64,000 nt of DNA from an uncultured Anaerolineae bacterium (GTDB lineage: Bacteria > Chloroflexota > Anaerolineae > Anaerolineales > Villigracilaceae), in assembly GCA_903875215.1 (NCBI GenBank), contig CAIQVH010000030.1, positions 178,442 to 242,441 on the forward strand. The letters run 5' to 3'. The first letter of the stretch is position 1; every line of letters begins with the position of its first letter. Positions 45,283 through 52,043 of the stretch are shown here, piece by piece. The notes under the pieces were generated by a model. The model made no database searches and had not been told where the DNA came from. It saw only the letters and a list, made by a program, of their open reading frames with translations. The position numbers and the translations under genes are program-made.

Positions 45283-45448
45283 GGCAATTGTGGGCAATCT
45301 GAATTCATGCGGGCGGCGTAACAGCTTGATCGTGGGCTCATTCGAGTATCTCTGAATGAATTCATTTTATTCGATTATTTTGCCTGGCGCCATACCTTGC
45401 GCGTTGACCACGGGAAATTTCTCTGCTCAGACGGTGGGACATTTTTTA

Positions 45449-45457
45449 TGCTACACT
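45449..45457 (+). promoter_or_regulatory. Extended -10 promoter of the propeller lipoprotein gene
   Basis: TGcTACACT at 45449-45457, giving a leader of about 35 nt. In the 216-bp divergent gap to the M23-like gene I see no other clear site. Confidence 0.5.
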
Positions 45458-45498
45458 TTATTTCCATTCTGATGTCAGGCATTTCTTCGGCGGTGCTT

Positions 45499-46734
45499 AT
45501 GAAAAAATTGATTTGGATTGTGTTTGCCCTGGGCCTTTTCTCCTGCCAGGCCGCCTCTGTGCCTCCGGCGGATTTTCCGCCAACGGTTGCGGTGACTGGG
45601 TTTCCGATCGCGCCTGTTACGGCAACAAACGTTCCAACAGCGGCCACGCTGGCCCTATCTCCCGCTTCTGCCCCGGCTTCGATGGCAGTGCAGGTGGTCT
45701 ATATCAAGGATGGCAATCTCTGGCTATGGGAATCGGGCTCCACCAAAGCGCTTACCAGCTCCAGTGTAGACAGTGCCCCGCTCCTGAGCGGGGATGGCAG
45801 CCTGATCTTCTTCCTGCGCCAGGGTCATCTCTGGGTCATCGACGTGTTAGGGACCAATCCGCGCCAGCTGGATGAGCTGGCTGCGCCACTGGAAGTCAGC
45901 CAATACGTCCTCCTGCCAGGCACGCACAGGCTCTTTTTTAACACCCAAATCCGGGCCGAGTCCGGTCAGCCAGCCCCCACCAACGACCTGTTTTTGGCGG
46001 ATTCTGATTCACCCCCCGCCCGGCGTTTGCTCCAGGAGGGTGAAGGAGGCCTGGTGACTCTTTCTCCAGATGGGCAATGGCTGGCGTTGGCCCAACCAGA
46101 AAAAATCAACGTTGTGCACAGCGATGGCAGCGGTCTGGCAACCGTCCTGACTTTCCCCAGGGTGGCGACGGGCAGTTCTTCGCCCTTCCTCCCGCCGGTG
46201 GCTTGGCTTTCTAATAGTTATGGCTTCAAGACAATCATTCCAGCGGCTGAAGGCCGCGGCGTGGCACGTTTTTTGTTCGTGGCCGCGCAGGGTGGCGATC
46301 CAGCCCAGCTGGCGCTCATCAATGCCGCGCCGGTTTCTACGGAGCAGGGATTCTTCCTTTCCCCCGATTCTGACCGGGTGGCCTATCTGCGCGAGGCGGC
46401 TGGAAACCTGGAAGTGCACGTCATCGATGCCGCCACGGCTGATCAAACCTTCTTTACTGGCAATATTGGACAGCTGGGCCTGATTGGGTGGGCGCCAGAC
46501 GGCAGTTCACTTGTTTGCTGGGTAGGGAATCGATCCAACCTGACCTTGCTGCGCGCTGATGGCAGCCTGCAGCCGCTCAACGGAGATTTCCCTGGCGCCC
46601 AGGTTGTCTGGCTGGATGCAGGGCATTTTCTATTTGTCAGCGGGAATGAATTGCGCCTGGGCGAGCCGGGAAAGAACAGCCTGGCTATTGATTCTGGCAA
46701 GATCACCGAATTTTCGGGGCTGGGGGTGCGCTGA
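45499..46734 (+). CDS. TolB/WD40-like beta-propeller lipoprotein
   Basis: A 411-residue exported protein. Residues 1-16 ('MKKLIWIVFALGLFSC') are a lipoprotein signal with Cys16. A Pro/Thr-rich linker follows, then repeated beta blades with 'SPDG/SPDS' style turns ('LSPDGQWLALA', 'LSPDSDRVAYLR', 'WAPDGSSLV'), as in TolB-type six-bladed propellers. The ATG at 45499 is chosen for the signal peptide; upstream ATGs lie near the -10. Role unknown; such proteins may bind other surface proteins. Confidence 0.72.
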   Translation: MKKLIWIVFALGLFSCQAASVPPADFPPTVAVTGFPIAPVTATNVPTAATLALSPASAPASMAVQVVYIKDGNLWLWESGSTKALTSSSVDSAPLLSGDGSLIFFLRQGHLWVIDVLGTNPRQLDELAAPLEVSQYVLLPGTHRLFFNTQIRAESGQPAPTNDLFLADSDSPPARRLLQEGEGGLVTLSPDGQWLALAQPEKINVVHSDGSGLATVLTFPRVATGSSSPFLPPVAWLSNSYGFKTIIPAAEGRGVARFLFVAAQGGDPAQLALINAAPVSTEQGFFLSPDSDRVAYLREAAGNLEVHVIDAATADQTFFTGNIGQLGLIGWAPDGSSLVCWVGNRSNLTLLRADGSLQPLNGDFPGAQVVWLDAGHFLFVSGNELRLGEPGKNSLAIDSGKITEFSGLGVR

Positions 46735-46752
46735 CCGGCGCTGGAAAATATC

Positions 46753-46793
46753 AAAGCGCAGAACCGGAGAAGATGCGGCTCTGCGCTTTTTTT
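46753..46793 (+). terminator. Intrinsic terminator after the propeller lipoprotein
   Basis: AAAGCGCAGA (46753-46762) pairs with TCTGCGCTTT, with an inner CCG/CGG stem, followed by a T7 run. Confidence 0.9.
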
Positions 46794-46809
46794 ATCTGAT
46801 GGGCGTGAA

Positions 46810-47961
46810 TCAGCGGTTCAGGAAGAGTTGGCGCGCAATCACCAGGCGGTTGATCTCACTGGTACCCTCACCGATGGTCATCAGCCGCGCATCCCGATAA
46901 ATGCGTTCGACGGGGTATTCCTGGCTGTAGCCATAGCCGCCATGGATCTGGATGGCGTTGCGGCAGACGGTTTCTGCTATTTCGGTGGCATACAATTTAG
47001 CCATTGCGGCTTCTTTCGAGTAGGGGCGGCCTTCGTCTTTCAACCATGCGGCGCGAAAGACCAAAAAGCGTGCTGCTTCGATTTGTGTCGCGGCATCGGC
47101 CAGCATGAACTGGATGGCCTGGTGTTCGGCAATGGCTTTGCCAAATGCCTGGCGTTGGGTGGCGTATTCGAGCGCGGCTTCGTAAGCGGCGCGTGCCAGC
47201 CCCACTGCAAGCGCCGCAATACTGATCCGCCCGCCGTCGAGCGTGGAAAGCGTCAGGTGTAGGCCGCGATTCAGTTCGCCGATCAGGTTGTCGAGCGGCA
47301 CCCGCACGTCTTCGTAGGTTACGGCATGAGTGGGGGAACCTTTCAGCCCCATTTTTTTTTCGGCCGGGTGGATGGTCAGGCCGGGGGTGTTGGTGGGGAC
47401 CAGGATAATGCTCAGGGAGCGGGATCCGCCGGCCGGGTTGGTGCGGGCCAGGGTGAGGATATATTCTGCAATTGAAGCGTTGGTGCACCACATTTTTGTG
47501 CCATTGATGACCCATTCAAGGCCGGATTTTTCGGCCCGGGTGCGGACACCCCCCTGCAGATCGGAGCCCGCGCCGGGTTCGGTTAGCGCCAGAGCTCCCA
47601 GTTTGCCGCGTCCACTGGCAACGATGGGGAGCCAGTGCTGTTTGAGTGTTTCACTGCCCTGCAGGGCCAGCGGCGAGGTGCCCAGGCCATTGTGGGCGGC
47701 GATTGCCAGCCCGGTGGAGCCGCAGCCCCAGCCCATTTCTTCTATGGCGATGACTGCCGAGATCGCATCCACACCTGAGCCGTGGTATTGCTCGGGGATG
47801 GAAAGCCCTAAAAGCCCGAGCGGACCCATTTTGCGAACGGCTTCCCAGTTGAAGGTCGCGGTTTCATCCACTTCGCGGGCCCGGGGTTTTAATTCAGCCG
47901 CGGCGAAATCGTGCACGGTTTTTTGCCACATCTGTTGTTCGCTGGATAATGAAAAGTCCAT
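46810..47961 (-). CDS. Acyl-CoA dehydrogenase
   Basis: A 383-residue FAD-dependent dehydrogenase of short- or medium-chain type. Both ACAD signatures are present ('ALTEPGAGSDL' near 133 and 'QIHGGYGYSQEYPVERIYRDAR' near 341), with the catalytic Glu in 'IGEGTSEI' near 365. It introduces a trans-2 double bond into acyl-CoA and passes electrons to ETF. AGGAGC lies before the ATG. No ETF or beta-oxidation partner is adjacent. It is followed at 48045 by a DUF2007 gene upstream. Confidence 0.93.
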   Translation of the reverse strand: MDFSLSSEQQMWQKTVHDFAAAELKPRAREVDETATFNWEAVRKMGPLGLLGLSIPEQYHGSGVDAISAVIAIEEMGWGCGSTGLAIAAHNGLGTSPLALQGSETLKQHWLPIVASGRGKLGALALTEPGAGSDLQGGVRTRAEKSGLEWVINGTKMWCTNASIAEYILTLARTNPAGGSRSLSIILVPTNTPGLTIHPAEKKMGLKGSPTHAVTYEDVRVPLDNLIGELNRGLHLTLSTLDGGRISIAALAVGLARAAYEAALEYATQRQAFGKAIAEHQAIQFMLADAATQIEAARFLVFRAAWLKDEGRPYSKEAAMAKLYATEIAETVCRNAIQIHGGYGYSQEYPVERIYRDARLMTIGEGTSEINRLVIARQLFLNR

Positions 47962-48044
47962 GGGTTGCTCCTGTTTGTGGATAGGGGGGAAACCTGCAAA
48001 TTCTGTGCGCTGTTAAGGGGCGGCTTGAAAAGCCTGACGAGCCG

Positions 48045-48323
48045 TTATTCGTGATCTGGGGGATCGGGTTTTTCCTGGAGATCTTGTTCCAGACTGCCGT
48101 TTTGGTAGGCCTGAAGCCAGGCCTGGGCTTCTGCCAGGTTTTCTGCGGGGACACAAATCCCGATGGTGCTGACTGGCCCGATGGTGATGGGGTAGATGTA
48201 GTGCGTGACGGCCTCTTGAACCAGGTTGGTTGGCAGGCCCTGGGCTTCCAGCGCTTCACGGATGATTTCGGCTTCGAGGCGGTCGTGGACTTCGAACAGG
48301 GTGACCCATTTGGGTTCAGACAT
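48045..48323 (-). CDS. DUF2007 putative signal-transducing protein
   Basis: A 92-residue protein of the DUF2007 fold ('WVTLFEVHDRLEAEIIREALEAQGLPT', N-terminal), found in many bacteria and suspected to bind small molecules or signal. A GGAGAAAA site precedes its ATG, within 10 bp of the YwiC gene stop, so the two form one transcript. Confidence 0.8.
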   Translation of the reverse strand: MSEPKWVTLFEVHDRLEAEIIREALEAQGLPTNLVQEAVTHYIYPITIGPVSTIGICVPAENLAEAQAWLQAYQNGSLEQDLQEKPDPPDHE

Positions 48324-48332
48324 TTTTCTCCG

Positions 48333-49157
48333 TTAGTGGATTGTTTTCCAGGCCAGGATGAAACTCAGGGTAAAGAGTGTGCTGACCGCCAGCTGCCGCG
48401 CACCAATGGCGGTGGGTTTGAGGCCGGTGGCCGGGAAGATCGTGCCCCAGAGTGTTTCGGCCAGCTGAATCAGAGCGGGGAGGATGACCCAGGGTGAGAC
48501 AAGGGCCAGAGCGGCCAGCAGGAGGGTAAGCAGGCTGGCGCAGGCTGCAAAGGTCAATGCGCGGGTACCGGCCCGGTAACGCTCCACAAGGCTGCGGGGC
48601 GTTTGCCAGTCGCGTTGTTCCAGCCGCAGGTAGGCGTAGATGATAGACGCAGCGGATTGGAACCAGGTCAGGATCCACAAAACCCAGCCGAGGGGGTGGT
48701 AGGCATTTTCCCCGATCCAGAAGGCAGCCGGGGCTGCAAGCGCGAGTACCCCCGTGGCGAGGATCTCGATCGCGGCCTGGCGGCGTTCTTCGCGGCGGCT
48801 GACTAGCCACAGATGCCAGGCAAAGACCGGTACTGCCGGGAGGCCGAGCAGCAGGATCATTGGGTAACCCTGGTACATCAGGCTGGAGATGGATATACAA
48901 ACGATGAAGCCGTAGATGAAAATCCAGAAGCTGGCGGCGGGCAGTTCGCTGCGCGGCCGGCGGCCGGTGTAGGCTTTCAAGGCAATGGTCATTGGCTGGC
49001 GAAGAAGAAAGGCTGCCAGAGCGGCCAGCACGAGTGCGAGCGATGCGCTGGTGAAGGTTTTCCCGGCGAATAGTCCGATCAGCAATGGGCTGAAGAGGAA
49101 AACCCAGGAGCCATGGTCTTGTGGCAGGGCGATGTGGCGGCGAAAACGGGTTTGCAT
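48333..49157 (-). CDS. YwiC-like membrane protein
   Basis: A 274-residue integral membrane protein with about eight hydrophobic segments and the family start 'LPQDHGSWVFLFSPLLIGLF'. YwiC-like proteins have no assigned function. It is followed by the DUF2007 gene and appears to have a leaderless transcript. Confidence 0.8.
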   Translation of the reverse strand: MQTRFRRHIALPQDHGSWVFLFSPLLIGLFAGKTFTSASLALVLAALAAFLLRQPMTIALKAYTGRRPRSELPAASFWIFIYGFIVCISISSLMYQGYPMILLLGLPAVPVFAWHLWLVSRREERRQAAIEILATGVLALAAPAAFWIGENAYHPLGWVLWILTWFQSAASIIYAYLRLEQRDWQTPRSLVERYRAGTRALTFAACASLLTLLLAALALVSPWVILPALIQLAETLWGTIFPATGLKPTAIGARQLAVSTLFTLSFILAWKTIH

Positions 49158-49163
49158 AATCGT

Positions 49164-49169
49164 ATTTTA
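49164..49169 (-). promoter_or_regulatory. -10 box, leaderless start of the YwiC-like gene
   Basis: TAAAAT on the minus strand ends 6 nt before ATG 49157. Confidence 0.5.
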
Positions 49170-49264
49170 CATCCAAAGCCGGGTGAATTTTTGCGCACTT
49201 CTGGCTGGCTGGGCGCATAGATGAGAAAATGTTGAGAAGTGAATTTGACGGTCTTGATTGTGTT

Positions 49265-49270
49265 TATAAT
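49265..49270 (+). promoter_or_regulatory. -10 box of the DUF4491 pair
   Basis: TATAAT at 49265-49270. It is inside the longest possible reading frame (ATG 49229) and so supports the later ATG 49289, which has GGGGGAG upstream. Confidence 0.55.
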
Positions 49271-49288
49271 TTCGGGGGAGATTTTGGC

Positions 49289-49714
49289 ATGGTGACATTC
49301 ACTGGTTTTTTTGCGGCGATGGCGACTTTTTTGGGGGTTTGGCTGGGGCATGTGCTGGTGCGCAAGGTGGAAGCGCGGGCCGTAGATTTACGCTTTCCGG
49401 TGGCGGTTTGTGTGGCGGCCGGGTTTGGCCTGGAGTTTGGTGCGCTGCTGGCTGCGTGGCGGCCTCTTTCAGCGGCGCTGGGTATCCTGGGGATGACGGT
49501 GTTGTGGGATGCGGTTGAATTTTATCGCCAGGAAAAACGTGTCAGACTGGGACGTGCCCCGGCGCGACTGGATAATCCTCGCCATGCCCGGATTTTGGCG
49601 ACATGCCCGGCTGCGACGCATATCTCCTGGCTGGATCAAGATCCACGCGGGCATCAGTTGACTCCGGATGAATTGCAGGTCTTTGCAGCCAGGTTTTCTG
49701 GCATGGAGGGATGA
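49289..49714 (+). CDS. DUF4491-like small membrane protein, long form
   Basis: A 141-residue protein. It begins with two or three membrane helices, then 'WDAVEFYRQEKRVRLGRAP', resembling the DUF4491 C-terminal 'ELKEQxxRxxxGW' segment, then a hydrophilic tail of about 55 residues ('ARLDNPRHARIL...'), not found in the second copy. The start was moved to 49289 because the promoter lies inside the longer frame. Function unknown. Confidence 0.55.
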   Translation: MVTFTGFFAAMATFLGVWLGHVLVRKVEARAVDLRFPVAVCVAAGFGLEFGALLAAWRPLSAALGILGMTVLWDAVEFYRQEKRVRLGRAPARLDNPRHARILATCPAATHISWLDQDPRGHQLTPDELQVFAARFSGMEG

Positions 49715-49718
49715 GGAG

Positions 49719-50051
49719 ATGAATTTCTTTGGCGTGCTGGTAGGCCTGGCGACTTTGTTGATGATTGGATTGGGTTTCTTTTGGGTAATCCGTGGGGAAC
49801 GCTATTTTGGTGTGCTGTGGTGGCCGTATGTGTTGGGGCTGGGTCTGTTGTTGGTGGCCGGTTCGTTTTTTGTGGTTGCGGATTGGGCTTCTGCGTTGCT
49901 GGGGGCGCTGGGGGCGTCGGTCATCTGGGGTTCCACGGAATTAAAGGAGCAGGCGGTGCGCACTGAGTTGGGATGGTACCCCTTTTATGGTCAGAAAATC
50001 CACCCGCCGTTGGCGGATTTGATCCGCAGGTGGCCTGCGCCGCACTTGTAG
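49719..50051 (+). CDS. DUF4491 family membrane protein
   Basis: A 110-residue protein with about three membrane helices and the C-terminal DUF4491 segment 'STELKEQAVRTELGWYP'. It starts 4 bp after the long-form gene with GAGGAG 5 nt before ATG 49719. The pair looks like a tandem duplication. No function is known for the family. Confidence 0.72.
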   Translation: MNFFGVLVGLATLLMIGLGFFWVIRGERYFGVLWWPYVLGLGLLLVAGSFFVVADWASALLGALGASVIWGSTELKEQAVRTELGWYPFYGQKIHPPLADLIRRWPAPHL

Positions 50052-50065
50052 TTGCTGCGCGGAGG

Positions 50066-50109
50066 AAAAGAAAAATCCGGATAGTCACCTACCCGGATTT
50101 TTCTTTTTT
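50066..50109. terminator. Bidirectional terminator between DUF4491 and YeeE genes
   Basis: AAAAGAAAAATCCGG (50066-50080) pairs perfectly with its complement (50093-50107). A- and T-rich ends on both sides let it stop both convergent transcripts. Confidence 0.92.
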
Positions 50110-50122
50110 GTATACAGGGAAG

Positions 50123-51397
50123 CTAACCGCAGCCACCGCCGCTTTTGTCGCGCTTTAGTTGGAGCTGGATGCGCGGGGTGAATTCGATTTTTTCGTTTTC
50201 GATCGGGTCGGGGTCGGCGCAGGTGTAGCGGTCGCCTAACGCAGCGGGGAAGCTGTATTTCAGCTGTTCATCCAGGCTGGAGGCGAGCGGTTGAATCTGC
50301 GGGTCGGTCTTGCCGAAGACGGCGATCCAGTTGTTGAGGCCGCCTTCCAGCAGGTAAACGTTGGGCAGGCTTTCGGCAACGAGCAGTTTCCAGGCCTGGG
50401 TGGCGAGGGTTTCGTCGTTGCTGATGACCACATAGATGGAATTGGCGGCTGAGGTAGCCAGCAGGCTGGGGATGTGGGCTTTGAGCTGTGGCGCGGGAAT
50501 GTTGATGGCGCCGCGGATGTGGAACAGGTTGTAATCGGCTTCGGGGCGGACGTCGATCATGGTCAGCCGGACTTTTTGGTCGTAGCGGGTTTTAAACAGT
50601 TCGGCGGGGACGATCTGCACCAGGCGTTGGGCCAGGGCTTCATCGGCGCTGTATTTGACGGGTTTGTCATCCACGGTGCGCAGGATAGTGGCCTTGCTGT
50701 ATTTCTGGTCGGTGGATGGGCTGCCGATCAGCGCAACGCCGAGCGCGAGCAGGAACAGGGTACCGGCTGCATAAATTCGCAGTTTGGGTTCCTTGCTCAG
50801 GTCTTTTTTACCGAAGATGTGTTCCAATTGTTCAGCGCCCCAGAACATGAAGAGGGCCATACATACCACCAGAAGGACAATCACGCCCGCCGGCAAGCCA
50901 AAGACATCCATCAGGGTCAGGCGGCCATAATAGCCGGCATTGTTGTACCAGTTGGTGAAATATTTCTCGGTTTCGCCGAATAAAAATGCGCCGACAAAGC
51001 CACCGCCAACGAAGAACATGCCGTCAATTTTTCCGGTGGAGGCGGAGGCCAGCGAGGTGGTGGGGCAAAAACCGCCGATGATGAAACCGACGCCCATGAT
51101 CAGGCCGCCGAGGAGGCCGGAGGGCACATAGGTCAGGTTGACCCATACCTGGCTGAAATCGAGCAGGCCCAGGCCGACGGCGCCGAAGGTCAGCGTCATG
51201 GCGACGGCGATGCCGGTAAACATCACCTTGAGCACGGTCAGATCGGTGAAGTAGAACTGGGCGGCCAGCTTGCGGCTGTTGCCGAAGCCGGACATTTCCA
51301 GCGTGAACCCGAAGGCGAAGCCGATCACCCCGAAGAGGACATACGTCCAGGGGTTGGAGGCGCTGACGGCCAGGAAAGAGGGGAGAGGAAAGTTCAT
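50123..51397 (-). CDS. YeeE/YedE sulfur transporter fused to a rhodanese domain lacking its catalytic Cys
   Basis: A 424-residue fusion. Residues 1-225 hold about six membrane helices of the YeeE/YedE (thiosulfate/sulfur transport) family, with the conserved Cys in 'GGFCPTTS' (about 110). From about 255 to 345 comes a rhodanese-like domain: 'MIDVRPEADYNLFHIRGAINIP' and 'LLEGGLNNW' are clear, but the active-site Cys that should follow the central strand is replaced by Ser ('VVISNDETLATQA'). The extreme C-terminus ends GGGCG, an exposed single Cys. It could sense or scaffold persulfide rather than catalyse transfer. It is the last gene of the five-gene run. Confidence 0.85.
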   Translation of the reverse strand: MNFPLPSFLAVSASNPWTYVLFGVIGFAFGFTLEMSGFGNSRKLAAQFYFTDLTVLKVMFTGIAVAMTLTFGAVGLGLLDFSQVWVNLTYVPSGLLGGLIMGVGFIIGGFCPTTSLASASTGKIDGMFFVGGGFVGAFLFGETEKYFTNWYNNAGYYGRLTLMDVFGLPAGVIVLLVVCMALFMFWGAEQLEHIFGKKDLSKEPKLRIYAAGTLFLLALGVALIGSPSTDQKYSKATILRTVDDKPVKYSADEALAQRLVQIVPAELFKTRYDQKVRLTMIDVRPEADYNLFHIRGAINIPAPQLKAHIPSLLATSAANSIYVVISNDETLATQAWKLLVAESLPNVYLLEGGLNNWIAVFGKTDPQIQPLASSLDEQLKYSFPAALGDRYTCADPDPIENEKIEFTPRIQLQLKRDKSGGGCG

Positions 51398-51406
51398 GGT
51401 AGGCTC

Positions 51407-51964
51407 CTAGTTCCACATTTTCCGTACAAAGTAAGCTACGGCATACGCCCCGCCGAAGATGGCGAACATGATCAGCCATGAGCCAGCCGCAAGCGTGGTG
51501 CCGCCAGTTAGAGCCTGGCCGGAGGTGCAGCCGCGCGCCATGCGCGCGCCGTACAGGAAGAGCACGCCGCCCAAAAACGCCAGCAACCAGCGTTTGCGAT
51601 CGGAGACATTCGGGCCTTTGGTGGTTTCCAGGCGGGTGCGGCCAAAAATTGTGCCGGAGGTAAAACCGCCGATCAACGCACCGAAGAAGACCGGGATAAT
51701 CCAGTCATCGATTGGGTTTTTATCTCCCCCTGCCATTTTGAGCAGATAGGGTGTCTGATCCACGTGTGCGGGCGAGATCAGATCCTCCACTTGCGCAACC
51801 AGGCGGGTTGTGGCGCCCGAGGAGCCCAGGCCGTTCCCGGTCAGGAACAGGGCCAGGAACAGGACAATACCCAGGACGGTGCCGCCGAAATAGGGGTGCA
51901 CATAAGGTTTTTCGGGGCGTCCGAACAGGCCTTTCTTTTCAGTATTGGTTGAAACGGTCATCAT
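51407..51964 (-). CDS. YeeE/YedE family sulfur transport protein
   Basis: A 185-residue protein with about four membrane helices and the family motif 'ARGCTSGQALTGG' (Cys about 148). In characterised YeeE proteins such Cys residues pass thiosulfate through the membrane. It is half the size of the fused copy, and the two adjacent proteins may make one transporter. It ends 9 bp before the fusion gene and starts 79 bp after the cytochrome gene. Confidence 0.88.
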   Translation of the reverse strand: MMTVSTNTEKKGLFGRPEKPYVHPYFGGTVLGIVLFLALFLTGNGLGSSGATTRLVAQVEDLISPAHVDQTPYLLKMAGGDKNPIDDWIIPVFFGALIGGFTSGTIFGRTRLETTKGPNVSDRKRWLLAFLGGVLFLYGARMARGCTSGQALTGGTTLAAGSWLIMFAIFGGAYAVAYFVRKMWN

Positions 51965-52043
51965 TTTCTCTCTTTCCGATCTTCGTTATTCGTAACCCGT
52001 TGATAGCGAGTGCCAAATCCCGATGATCCAGTATCGAATTCCG

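Noticed and set aside
48316..49218. 300-codon minus-strand frame overlapping the YwiC gene in another frame
   Set aside because: Arg- and Pro-rich frame-shifted copy of the YwiC gene; the 48333-49157 frame has the family start and membrane helices.
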